A stretch of DNA of 64,000 nt from JAGPUQ01 sp050179115 (GTDB taxonomy: Bacteria; Pseudomonadota; Gammaproteobacteria; Pseudomonadales; Porticoccaceae): NCBI GenBank assembly GCA_050179115.1, contig JBFXFL010000002.1, forward strand, positions 62,001 through 126,000, written 5' to 3'. The notes beneath the pieces were generated by a model. The model did no database searches and was not told where the DNA came from. It was given only the letters and a program-made list of their open reading frames with translations. This document shows positions 9,262-17,848 of the stretch, piece by piece; within the stretch, counting starts at the first letter, position 1; every line of letters starts with the position of its first letter. The position numbers and the translations under genes were made by a program.

Positions 9262-10458
9262 ATGTTCACTGCCCTGGAATCCTATCCGCCAGATCCCATT
9301 TTGCGTTTGCTGGCGGATTTTCGCGCTGACCCCAATCCGCACAAGGTCGACCTCGGCGTCGGAGTCTACAAGGATGAGACCGGCCATACGCCCATCATGG
9401 GCGCCGTCAAGGCGGCCGAGGCGCGGGTGTTCGCCGGCGAAGAGACCAAGTCCTACATCGGACCCGCCGGCGTTCCGGAATTCAACGTTGCGATCAAAGA
9501 CCTGATTTTCGGCCCGCAGCATCCGGTGCTCGCCGCGGGCCGGGTGGCGACCGTGCTGACACCGGGCGGTTGCGGGGCGCTGCGCGTCGGCGCCGAGTTG
9601 CTCAAGCGCGCGGCCCCCGCAACCACGATCTGGGTCAGCGATCCCACCTGGGCCAATCACATCCCGCTGCTGGGCAACGCCGGGCTGCGGATTCGCGAAT
9701 ACCCCTATTACGACCGGGAACACAGTGTCCTGCGCTTCGATGCCATGCTGTCGGCGCTCGCGGAATCCGGATCCGGCGACGTGGTACTGCTGCACGGCTG
9801 CTGCCACAACCCCTGTGGGGCGGATCTGAGCCTGGAGCAGTGGCGCGCGGTGGCCGAGCTCGCCGAAAAACGCGGTTTCCTCCCCTTTGTGGATCTCGCG
9901 TACCAGGGCCTGGGTGACGGGCTGGATGTGGATGCCCAGGGTCTGCGGCTGCTCGCGGAACGTCTGCCCGAGATGCTGGTGGCAAGCTCCTGCTCCAAGA
10001 ATTTTGGCCTCTACCGCGAGCGGGTCGGCAGTCTGTCGGTGCTGGGGCAGAACGCGCAACGGGCCGAGATCACGGTCAGTCACGTCAACAACATCGTGCG
10101 CGGCATCTACTCGATGCCGCCATCCCATGGCGGCGCGATCGTCGCCGAGATTCTCAAGGATCCGGCGCTTGCCCGGCAGTGGCGCGATGAGCTGGATGTG
10201 ATGCGCGACCGCATCAATGGCCTGCGCAGGTTACTGAACAACAAGCTGCGCGCGCGTGGCGTCGACCGGGATTTCTCTTTTGTCGAGCGCGAGCGCGGCA
10301 TGTTTTCGTTTCTGGGTCTCAGCGCTGAACAGGTGACGCGTCTGATCGACGAATACAGTATCTACATGGTCAATTCCAGTCGCATCAATGTCGCCGGCCT
10401 CAGCCAGGCGAATGCGGACTATGTGGTGGAGGCGCTGGCGACAGTGATGGCGAGCTGA
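9262..10458 (+). CDS. Aromatic/aspartate aminotransferase (class I, PLP)
   Basis: A 398-residue PLP-dependent aminotransferase of the AspC/TyrB subgroup. LGVGVYKDETG near the N-terminus, SYIGPAGVPEFN, the CCHNPCGADL loop, and SSCSKNFGLYRERVG, which contains the PLP-binding lysine, all match. The C-terminal MFSFLGL and SSRINVAGL segments complete the active site. Substrate preference (aspartate against tyrosine/phenylalanine) cannot be decided from sequence. The open frame extends 33 codons upstream to 9163 but that part is unconserved; ATG 9262 starts the family homology. TACAAT at 9136-9141 might be its -10. A strong terminator follows at 10501. Confidence 0.9.
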   Translation: MFTALESYPPDPILRLLADFRADPNPHKVDLGVGVYKDETGHTPIMGAVKAAEARVFAGEETKSYIGPAGVPEFNVAIKDLIFGPQHPVLAAGRVATVLTPGGCGALRVGAELLKRAAPATTIWVSDPTWANHIPLLGNAGLRIREYPYYDREHSVLRFDAMLSALAESGSGDVVLLHGCCHNPCGADLSLEQWRAVAELAEKRGFLPFVDLAYQGLGDGLDVDAQGLRLLAERLPEMLVASSCSKNFGLYRERVGSLSVLGQNAQRAEITVSHVNNIVRGIYSMPPSHGGAIVAEILKDPALARQWRDELDVMRDRINGLRRLLNNKLRARGVDRDFSFVERERGMFSFLGLSAEQVTRLIDEYSIYMVNSSRINVAGLSQANADYVVEALATVMAS

Positions 10459-10500
10459 CGGGCGCGGTCGCAGCAAGCAATCACAGGAATGGAAATCGCG

Positions 10501-10546
10501 AGCAATAAAAAAGGGGGGTGATGAACCCCCCCCCCCTTTTATTGCT
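10501..10546. terminator. Bidirectional intrinsic terminator
   Basis: A near-perfect inverted repeat, AGCAATAAAA on the left and TTTTATTGCT on the right, encloses a G6 run and a C11 run with a small loop. Both strands end in U-rich tracts, so it can stop the aminotransferase transcript from the left and the acyl-CoA synthetase transcript from the right. The two genes converge here (ends at 10458 and 10560). Confidence 0.85.
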
Positions 10547-10559
10547 GGTTTCGCAGCGG

Positions 10560-12098
10560 CTATTTGTCGCTTGCCTTGTAGCCGCCGTACATTTTGCGCA
10601 GTTCGGTCTTGAGGATCTTGCCGGCACCGGATTTCGGCAACTCCGGTACAAAATACGCGGTTTTCGGCACCTTGAAGCGGGCCAGGCACTGGTTGCAGTG
10701 CTCGATCAGATCGTTCTCGGTCATGCTGGCACCGGGTTTCAGCACGATGATGGCGGCGGGCACTTCCTGCCATTTTTCGTGGGGAATACCGATGACGGCG
10801 ACTTCCGCGACCGCCGGGTGGCGGTAGATCGCCTGTTCCAGCTCGGCAGGGTACACGTTCTCGCCGCCGCTGATGATCATGTCCTTCTTGCGGTCGACGA
10901 TGTAAAGAAAGCCCTCTTCATCGAGATAGCCCAGGTCGCCGGAGTGATACCAGCCGCCGCGCAGTGCTTCGGCAGTGGCTTCCGGCTTGTTCCAGTAACC
11001 TTTCAGCATATTGGGTCCGCGACAGAGCACCTCGCCTACCGTACGCGCCGGTACGTTCCGGCCTTCGTCATCGATGATGCGCACATCGACGAAAAACGCC
11101 GGGTAGCCGACGGAGCCGTTCTTGCGCTCGCAGTCCCATTTGTCGAGGATGGCTACCAGCGGCGCCAGTTCCGTCATGCCGAAGCCTTCGTAGATGGCGA
11201 GACCGCGCTCCTGGAAGAACTTCAGGATCTTCAGCGGCGTCGGCGCGGCGCCGGTCATCAGGAACTCGACCGAGCTGAGGTCGTATTCCTTCTTGCCCAT
11301 TTCCTCGACGATCATCTGCCACATGGAGGGCACACAGAACAGCCCGGTGAGGCGTTCGCGCTCGGTGGTTTCAAGCACCGCGCGGGCGTCGAATGCCGGC
11401 AGGGTGACCACGGTGCCACCCTGGAACAGGGTCGGCAGCACGGTCACGCTGGTGCCGCCGATGTGGAACATCGGCGCCACGCCGAGCGCGACGGTGCCGG
11501 CGTGAATCGGCAGCCGCTGGGTGGTGTGGATGACGTTCCAGGTGTGGTTGGCGTGGGTCAGCATCGCGCCCTTGGGCCGCCCGGTGGTGCCCGAGGTGTA
11601 CATCAGGAGGGCCACGTCGTCGGGATGCACATTGGCGTTGATTTCTGCGTCCGATGCCGCGGCCAGGAAGGCCTCGTATTCGCCTTCGTCGTCGCAGCTG
11701 TTGCTGCGTCCGCAGTACACCATCTTGTCGAAGTGAACGCCGTGTTGAAGGCCTTCCGCCAGATGGCGGAATTCGTTGTGATAGAAGAAGGTGCGCGCGC
11801 CGGAATCCTGAATGATGTACTCGATTTCCGGTACCGTCAGGCGGAAATTGATCGGCAGGAAGATGGCGCCCAGCTTGGCAACGGCGAAAATCAGTTCCAG
11901 TTGCGTGTGACCGTTCTGCAGCAGCGAACAGACGCGGTCGCCGGGGCGCACGCCACTGTCGCGCAGCGCATTGGCAAGGCGGTTGCAGCGCCGGTTCAGA
12001 TCCCGGTACGTAAAGCGTAAATGGCGGTCCACGATTGCCAGACGGTCACCGGAGATCATCTCCCGTTTGGTAACCCAGTATCCCAACCCCTGATCCAT
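10560..12098 (-). CDS. Fatty-acyl-CoA synthetase (AMP-forming)
   Basis: A 512-residue ANL-superfamily ligase that activates a carboxylic acid to its acyl-AMP and then acyl-CoA. Motifs run in order: LLMYTSGTTGRPKGAMLTHA (ATP-binding P-loop), GFGMTELAP, YHSGDLGYLDEEGFLYIVDR (hinge) and SGGENVYPAELE, with the C-terminal catalytic lysine in KSGAGKILKTELRK. It most resembles medium/long-chain FadD-like or feruloyl-CoA-type enzymes; the true substrate is open. ATG 12098 is preceded by GAGG nine bases upstream; the 35-codon upstream extension is not conserved. It is monocistronic, divergent from the VanZ-like gene. Confidence 0.87.
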   Translation of the reverse strand: MDQGLGYWVTKREMISGDRLAIVDRHLRFTYRDLNRRCNRLANALRDSGVRPGDRVCSLLQNGHTQLELIFAVAKLGAIFLPINFRLTVPEIEYIIQDSGARTFFYHNEFRHLAEGLQHGVHFDKMVYCGRSNSCDDEGEYEAFLAAASDAEINANVHPDDVALLMYTSGTTGRPKGAMLTHANHTWNVIHTTQRLPIHAGTVALGVAPMFHIGGTSVTVLPTLFQGGTVVTLPAFDARAVLETTERERLTGLFCVPSMWQMIVEEMGKKEYDLSSVEFLMTGAAPTPLKILKFFQERGLAIYEGFGMTELAPLVAILDKWDCERKNGSVGYPAFFVDVRIIDDEGRNVPARTVGEVLCRGPNMLKGYWNKPEATAEALRGGWYHSGDLGYLDEEGFLYIVDRKKDMIISGGENVYPAELEQAIYRHPAVAEVAVIGIPHEKWQEVPAAIIVLKPGASMTENDLIEHCNQCLARFKVPKTAYFVPELPKSGAGKILKTELRKMYGGYKASDK

Positions 12099-12248
12099 AA
12101 CAACCTCGCTAACGTTCTCATTAATATGGAGTGGACAAAATGCGGACAGCGTGCAAAGCCGGAAAAGGGTAACAATTACTATCGCGTTGGGCAAATTTGC
12201 CAAGCGGTTGTCGTTGCCGTCCCGCCGGATTCAGGTCGGTTTGCACCG

Positions 12249-12254
12249 TATAAT
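12249..12254 (+). promoter_or_regulatory. -10 box upstream of VanZ-like gene
   Basis: A perfect TATAAT 28 bases before the start codon, in the context CGTATAATTCCCGCG. A similar TATAATTCGC context recurs before miaB and prfC. No convincing -35 at 17 bases. Confidence 0.45.
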
Positions 12255-12282
12255 TCCCGCGTCTCCAGCCAGCGGGATACCA

Positions 12283-12633
12283 ATGCTACAGACTACGCGG
12301 TTCTGGTTGCGCGCCAGTTTCGGAGCTGTGCTGATGCTCGCGACCTGGATCGCACTGCGCCCCATCACGGCCGAGAAATGGTTTTCGGGGCAGGACAAAT
12401 TGCTACACTTGGCCGCATACGCCAGCTTTTATCTATGGGGTTGCGCGTCTTTTCCGGACGCGAGATGGCGGCTGCCGGCAGCACTGCTGGCCTATGGCGT
12501 CGCGATCGAATTGCTCCAGGCCCTGACGCCCTACCGAACCATGTCTTTGGCTGACGCGGTGGCCAATGCGCTGGGGCTGGTGCTGGGCGCCGTGCTGCTG
12601 CGGATGGCACGACGCCGGTGGCCGGAGTGGTGA
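12283..12633 (+). CDS. VanZ-like family membrane protein
   Basis: A 116-residue protein of the VanZ-like family, with three or four hydrophobic segments (about residues 8-26, 40-55, 63-80 and 93-110). The signature is KLLHLAAYASFYLWGCASF followed by ELLQALTPYRTMSLADAVANALG: a His in helix 2 and an Asp/Asn pair in the last loop. The family takes its name from a teicoplanin-resistance protein, but most members, including short ones like this, have no established role. ATG 12283 is chosen because upstream codons are not conserved. The gene leads into the DUF815 ATPase 26 bases later and is likely co-transcribed. Confidence 0.8.
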   Translation: MLQTTRFWLRASFGAVLMLATWIALRPITAEKWFSGQDKLLHLAAYASFYLWGCASFPDARWRLPAALLAYGVAIELLQALTPYRTMSLADAVANALGLVLGAVLLRMARRRWPEW

Positions 12634-12659
12634 CTCGTCGGGCAGCGGAGTGAAGGTCG

Positions 12660-13439
12660 ATGTCGATAAACTGGAATCACACCCTGGCGGCGGTTTGGCG
12701 GCCGCATTCCGCCGGTCTGCGCGCGGTGCGCCGGCTCGATCCGATCCGCCTCGACGACCTGCTCGGTATCGATGCACAAAAGGTCGATCTGGTGCGCAAC
12801 ACCGAGGACTTTCTCGCCGGTCGACCGGCACGCAACGCGCTGCTGTGGGGTAGTCGCGGGACCGGAAAATCATCGCTTGTCAAGGCGTTACTGAATGATT
12901 ATGCCGCCGGGGGTCTGCGCGTAATCGAGATCGACAAGGCCGATCTCGCCGACCTGCCGGACGTGGTCGACGGGATCCACGAGCTGCCTCAGCGCTTCAT
13001 CGTGTTCTGCGACGATCTTTCGTTCGAGGCCGACGAAACCCTCTACAAGCACCTCAAGAGTGTGCTGGAGGGCTCCATCGAGCTGCCACCGGAAAACGTG
13101 CTGGTCTATGCCACTTCGAATCGGCGCCATCTGATCGCCGAGCCGAAGTCGGACAATCAGGATGTGGAGATCGTCGCCGGCGAGCTGCACTACGGTGACG
13201 TGATCGAGGAAAAACTGTCCCTCGCCGATCGCTTTGGACTCTGGCTCTCCTTTTATCCCAACAGCCTGGAACAGTATCTGGCCATCGTGGATCATCTGTG
13301 TGGTGACGCCGGCGGGGACCGCGCGGCGCTCCACCTTGCGGCGCGCCAGTTCGCGATGACACGGGCATCGCGCAGTGGGCGCACCGCACGTCAGTTCGCG
13401 AACGCCTGGCCCAATCGCAGCGCCCCGGCGAACGCCTGA
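12660..13439 (+). CDS. DUF815-family AAA ATPase
   Basis: A 259-residue P-loop ATPase. Walker A is LLWGSRGTGKSSLVKALL (about 61-78), Walker B is RFIVFCDDLSFE, and sensor-like VYATSNRRHLI and the conserved EKLSLADRFGLWLSFYP follow. The family (DUF815) is widespread in bacteria, related to replication-initiation-type AAA proteins, and lacks an experimentally assigned function as far as I know. ATG 12660 follows VanZ-like by 26 bases. The last codons, encoding PANA, lie inside a palindrome shared with convergent holA. Confidence 0.85.
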   Translation: MSINWNHTLAAVWRPHSAGLRAVRRLDPIRLDDLLGIDAQKVDLVRNTEDFLAGRPARNALLWGSRGTGKSSLVKALLNDYAAGGLRVIEIDKADLADLPDVVDGIHELPQRFIVFCDDLSFEADETLYKHLKSVLEGSIELPPENVLVYATSNRRHLIAEPKSDNQDVEIVAGELHYGDVIEEKLSLADRFGLWLSFYPNSLEQYLAIVDHLCGDAGGDRAALHLAARQFAMTRASRSGRTARQFANAWPNRSAPANA

Positions 13440-13460
13440 CCGTTGCGGTCAGGCGTTCGC
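13428..13460. terminator. Palindrome across two convergent gene ends
   Basis: A perfect 14-bp stem (GCGAACGCCTGACC at 13428-13441, its complement at 13447-13460) with a five-base GTTGC loop. It contains the stop codons of the DUF815 gene and holA, so both proteins end in -ANA. There is no T-run on either side, so it is a weak intrinsic terminator at best, but it could pause both polymerases or protect both 3' ends. Confidence 0.6.
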
Positions 13461-14513
13461 GCCCCGGCGCCCCTGCTCCAGGCCGAGGCGCAGATTGGCG
13501 GGATGAATGGCGTTGCGTCCGCACAGGGACAGCAGGACATCGAGAAGCTCGTCCCAGGGCGATGCGTCGCGCACTCCCTTGATGGCGCGATCAACGCCCG
13601 CCAGCTGGCGCAGCAGCAGGTTGATGTGCGCCGGGCGGATGCGCCGGGAGATGTCGCGCAGCAGGTCTTTGCGGCTATCCCAGACCCTGGCTTCCCGGAA
13701 AATCTGCTCCTGTTGCGCGCGCCCGGCGCCGTGCAGCCGCGCGATGATCAACGCATCCCGCGCCAGCGCCCAGAGCGCCACGGCCGGTTCCACCCCTTCC
13801 GCGTGGAGGCCGCGCAGCGAGCGGCAGGCGGCCTGGGTGTTGCCCGCCAATGCGTAGTCGGCGAGCTTGAAGATGTTGAAGCGCGCTGAATCGGCCACCG
13901 CGGTCGATATGGCATCCGCGTCGAGTTCCCCCGCGGGTGCCAGCAGCCGCAGTTTCTCGATTTCCTGCGCGGCGGCGAGCAGATTGCCCTCGACCCGCTC
14001 CGCCAGCAGTTCCGCCGCGGGTCGACTCACGGCGAGACCCGCGTGATGCAGCCGCGTGGTGATCCATTGTGCGAGCCCGGCGCGGTCGACGGGCCAGATC
14101 TGAAGCTGTGCTCCGGCCTGGGCCAGGGCCTTGACCCAGACGGAGCCTTGCGCACTGCGATCCAGTTTGGGAGTGATCACCAGGAGCAGCAGTTCGTCGC
14201 CGACGAGGCGGCACAGCTCGACCAGTACCTTGCTGCCCTGCTCACCCGGCTTGGCGGTTGCGAGGCGGATCTCCAGGATCTTGCGCTCGGCGAACAATGA
14301 ACGCGCGCCGGCCTCGGCCAGCAGGGAGTTCCAATCGAACTGACGGCCATCGGCATGGTAGACCTGACGTTCGGTAAAACCGCGCGCACGCGCGGCGGCA
14401 CGAATCCGGTCCGCGCTTTCCTGTATCAGCAGCGGCTCGTCACCGCTCAGCAGATAGGCGGACGCCAGGGTGGCGCCGAGATGGGATTCCAGTGCTTCAG
14501 GGAGCAGCTGCAT
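13449..14513 (-). CDS. holA: DNA polymerase III, delta subunit
   Basis: HolA, 354 residues, is the clamp-opening subunit of the clamp loader. The N-terminal YLLSGDEPLLIQESADRIR, KILEIRLATAKPG and LLLVITPKLDRS are typical of the delta AAA-like fold, which lacks a functional P-loop; no Walker A is seen here, as expected. The C-terminal collar helices include FNIFKLADYALAGN. It overlaps lptE by 17 bases and is the last gene of leuS-lptE-holA, an arrangement shared with most Gammaproteobacteria. Confidence 0.93.
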   Translation of the reverse strand: MQLLPEALESHLGATLASAYLLSGDEPLLIQESADRIRAAARARGFTERQVYHADGRQFDWNSLLAEAGARSLFAERKILEIRLATAKPGEQGSKVLVELCRLVGDELLLLVITPKLDRSAQGSVWVKALAQAGAQLQIWPVDRAGLAQWITTRLHHAGLAVSRPAAELLAERVEGNLLAAAQEIEKLRLLAPAGELDADAISTAVADSARFNIFKLADYALAGNTQAACRSLRGLHAEGVEPAVALWALARDALIIARLHGAGRAQQEQIFREARVWDSRKDLLRDISRRIRPAHINLLLRQLAGVDRAIKGVRDASPWDELLDVLLSLCGRNAIHPANLRLGLEQGRRGANA

Positions 14514-15060
14514 CGCCGCCGGTGCGCGGCCCGACCCGCTGCAGGTGGTTGATCAGCTGGCGCACCAGGCTGGCACGCATCTCCCGGCGCAGCAGCCTGG
14601 CTTCGTCATCGGTGGCAAGGACGTTGTTTTCGTCGTACTCGAATACGCGGTCGTCACTGACCGTGGTGGGCGGGATCACTGTGGTGCCATCCGCGGCGAG
14701 CACGGTGAATTTCAGTTCTTCGGTGAGCTCACGCTCGGAGATACGGGCCTGGCCGCTGATGGTTGCGGTACGCCGTTTGGAGCGCTGATCCAGGAGTACC
14801 AGGCTGTACTGCGCTTCCTTGGCGCTTGCTTTCAGATCGATATCGAGCGCTCGCAAATTGCGCTCCAGTTCGCTCTTCAGTTCGTTATCGACCGGGCGGC
14901 CACCGATGTGGAGGCTGCTGATATTCGCGGGGGCGTCGCCGTGGCCGCGCAGGTGCCAGCCACAGCCGCTGCCGATCAGCGTCACCAGCAGCGCGAGCAG
15001 CCAGATGCGAGGCGCTGTGCCCGGGCGTTGGCGGGGCAGGAAGAGAGGGCCTGGGGTCAT
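14497..15060 (-). CDS. lptE: LPS-assembly lipoprotein LptE
   Basis: A 187-residue outer-membrane lipoprotein that plugs the LptD barrel and helps its assembly. The signal peptide ends at a lipobox LIGSGC (acylated Cys near residue 33), followed by GWHLRGHGDAP, the hallmark start of mature LptE. The rest (ISSLHIGGRPVDNELKSEL, RTATISGQARISERELT) is consistent with the two-helix, four-strand fold. It lies between leuS (34-base gap) and holA (overlap). Lnt, which completes lipoprotein acylation, is encoded just upstream of leuS. Confidence 0.93.
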   Translation of the reverse strand: MTPGPLFLPRQRPGTAPRIWLLALLVTLIGSGCGWHLRGHGDAPANISSLHIGGRPVDNELKSELERNLRALDIDLKASAKEAQYSLVLLDQRSKRRTATISGQARISERELTEELKFTVLAADGTTVIPPTTVSDDRVFEYDENNVLATDDEARLLRREMRASLVRQLINHLQRVGPRTGGDAAAP

Positions 15061-15094
15061 GGCGTGGTTCCGGTTGATGGGCGGCGGGAAGTGG

Positions 15095-17778
15095 TCAGTC
15101 GGTGACGATGTTCACCAACCGCTCTGGCACCAGGATCACTTTACGGATGGTCTTCCCGGCGGTAAAGCGCTGCACATTCGGGTCGGCCAGCCCGCGGGCC
15201 TGAATGCTGTCGCGATCAGCGTTGGCGGCGACCTGTAATTGTGCACGTACCTTCCCGTTCACCTGCACGGCGAGGGTTATCTGATCCAGCTGGAGTGCGG
15301 CGGGGTCGGCGGCGGGCCAGCGCGCGTCCACGATGGGTTCGGCATGGCCGAGATGCGCCCACAGCGCCTGGGTGATATGGGGCGCGACGGGCGCGAGCAG
15401 CAATACGGCAGTTTCCAGCGCTTCCCGTTCGACGGCCAGCGCCGACGGCGACTGCGGATCGAGCCGGGTTGTTTCGTTCAGGAGCTCCATCACCGCGGCG
15501 ATGGCGGTATTGAAGGTCTGGCGGCGGCCGTAATCGTCGCTGACCTTGGCGATGGTGGCGTGCGTCTTGCGATGCAGCGCGGATGCCGTTCCGGTCAGAG
15601 CAGTGGCGTCGAGCGGTGCGCACACTCCGCGACCCAGATGGGTGTGAACGGCTTTCCACAATCGGCGCAGAAAACGATGAGCGCCCGCAACGCCTTCGTC
15701 CGACCACTCCAGGGTCTGCTCGGGTGGCGCCGCGAACATGGTGAACAGGCGCACGGTGTCGGCGCCGTAGCGGTCGATGAGGGCCTGGGGATCGACGGTG
15801 TTGCCCTTGGATTTCGACATCTTGCTGCCGTCTTTCAGCACCATGCCCTGACACAGCAGCCGCGTGAACGGCTCGTCGCTGGCCAGCAGGCCGGCGTCCC
15901 GCATCAGCTTGTGGAAGAAGCGCGCGTACAGCAGGTGCAGGATGGCGTGTTCGATGCCGCCCACATAGTGATCCACCGGCAGCCAGTAGTTGGCGGCGGC
16001 CGGGTCGAGCATGCCGCCGGCGTAATCCGGGCAGGTGAAACGGGCGTAATACCAGGACGATTCCATGAATGTATCGAAGGTGTCGGTCTCCCGGACCATG
16101 GGCATGCCGTTGAGTTCGGTCTGGCGCCAGGCCGGGTCGGCCTTGATGGGCGAGTGGACGCCGTCCATGACCACGTCCTCCGGCAGCAGCACCGGCAACC
16201 GGTCGGCGGGCACGGGTATCACCCGCTCGCCGTCGTACAGCATGGGGATGGGCGCGCCCCAGTAGCGCTGTCGCGAGACGCCCCAGTCGCGCAGGCGGAA
16301 ATTGGTGGTCACCTTGCCGCGGCCCCGCTCGACCAGGGCCTGGGCGATGGCGTCGAACGCGGCATCGAATTCCAGCCCGTCGAAGGCACCGGAATTCACC
16401 AGTCGGCCCTTGTCCACAAACGCACCCCGCGCCGTGTCGCTGGGGCTGCCGTCCGCTGGTGCTATGACCTGGGCAATGGGCAACTGGTACTGGATGGCAA
16501 ACTCCCAGTCGCGCTGGTCATGGGCCGGCACCGCCATGACCGCCCCGGTGCCGTAGTCCATCAGCACATAGTTGGCGATCCATACCGGCAGCGGCGCGCC
16601 GGTGAGCGGATGCAGCGCCTTGAGGCCAGTATCTCTGCCGCGCTTGGTCATGGTGGCCATGTCCGCTTCGGCGACCGATTGCTGGCGACATTCGGCAATG
16701 AACCCGGCCAGCTCGGGATCGCCGTCAGCCAGCGCCTGGGCGATGGGATGCTCCGCCGCCAGGCTCAGATAGGTGACGCCCATCAGGGTGTCGGGCCGGG
16801 TGGTGTAGACCTCGAATCCGGTGTTGCCCGCGACCGCTTCGGCAAGGTCGAAGTGAATGGTTACGCCGCGACTCTTGCCGATCCAGTTGCGCTGCATGGT
16901 GCGCACCTGTTCCGGCCAGCCATCGAGCTTGTCCAGATCCCGCAACAACTCCTCGGCGTAGGCGGTGATGCGGATAAACCACTGCGGAATTTCGCGCCGC
17001 TGCACCGGGGTATCACAGCGCCAGCAGCAGCCATCGATGACCTGCTCGTTGGCCAGTACGGTCTGGTCGTTGGGGCACCAGTTCACGGCGCTGACCTTGT
17101 TGTAGACCAGGCCCTTTTCGTACAGGCGGGTGAAGAACCACTNNNNNNNNNNNNNNNNNNNNNNNNNNNNNNNNNNNNNNNNNNNNNNNNNNNNNNNNNN
17201 NNNNNNNNNNNNNNNNNNNNNNNNNNNNNNNNNNNNNNNNNNCAGCGCCAGCAGCAGCCATCGATGACCTGCTCGTTGGCCAGTACGGTCTGGTCGTTGG
17301 GGCACCAGTTCACGGCGCTGACCTTGTTGTAGACCAGGCCCTTTTCGTACAGGCGGGTGAAGAACCACTGTTCCCAGCGATAGTAGTCCGGCTGACAGGT
17401 GGCCAGTTCGCGATCCCAGTCGTAAGCGAAACCCAGGGCTTTGAGCTGCGCCTTCATGTATTGGATATTGGCGTAAGTCCAGGCCGCGGGCGCGGTATTG
17501 TTTTGCAGCGCGGCGTTTTCCGCGGGCAGCCCGAACGCATCCCAGCCCATGGGTTGCAGCACATTCTTGCCCAGCATGCGCTGGTAACGACTGATGACAT
17601 CGGCGATGGAATAGTTGCGCACATGCCCCATGTGCAGCTTGCCGCTGGGATAGGGAAACATGGCGAGGCAGTAGTATTTTTCCCGGCTCGGGTCCGCCTT
17701 GACGGCAAAGGTACGGTTGGTTTCCCACGCCTTCTGTACCTGCGGCTCGATACGTTCGGGATGATACTGGTCGTCCAT
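15095..17778 (-). CDS. leuS: Leucyl-tRNA synthetase (interrupted by an assembly gap)
   Basis: Class Ia synthetase charging tRNA-Leu. The N-terminal part (FPYPSGKLHMGHVRNY with the HIGH-type motif, then WDAFGLPAENAA) lies right of an N block at 17143-17242; the CP1 editing domain (TTRPDTLMGVTYL), the KMSKSKGN catalytic loop and the C-terminal domain lie left. The 127 bases flanking the Ns are identical on both sides. If that duplicate is collapsed, the gene becomes 2457 bases, exactly 819 codons (818 residues), close to E. coli LeuS (860). So the gene is almost certainly intact and the gap artefactual. ATG 17778 starts with MDDQYHPERIEPQ, as in relatives. Confidence 0.93.
17016..17369. other. 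N spacer flanked by identical 127-bp contig ends
   Basis: One hundred Ns at 17143-17242 separate two identical 127-base copies (17016-17142 and 17243-17369) inside leuS. The length equals a common maximum k-mer size of short-read assemblers, which points to two contigs that overlap but were scaffolded rather than merged. Confidence 0.9.
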
Positions 17779-17822
17779 CGGATGCTGTTCCAGCTGGCGG
17801 CAAGCCGCCGCGAAAGCGCGAA

Positions 17823-17828
17823 ATTATA
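17823..17828 (-). promoter_or_regulatory. -10 box upstream of leuS
   Basis: TATAAT on the minus strand (context CCCCTATAATTTCGCGC), 44 bases before the leuS start and just after the end of lnt. It would allow leuS-lptE-holA to be expressed apart from the miaB-to-lnt unit. The -35 is poor. Confidence 0.5.
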
Positions 17829-17848
17829 GGGGAAAGGCGCGGACCGAC

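Noticed and set aside
8374..10128. A 584-codon minus-strand frame opposite amgK, murU and the aminotransferase
   Set aside because: Pure shadow of conserved genes; composition is that of antisense codons.
15239..17332. A long plus-strand frame running opposite leuS through the N block
   Set aside because: Antisense to leuS and open through the gap only because Ns contain no stop.
17013..17370. An apparent internal duplication of part of LeuS
   Set aside because: The copies are identical for exactly 127 bases around an N spacer, which is an assembly signature; collapse restores a normal gene.
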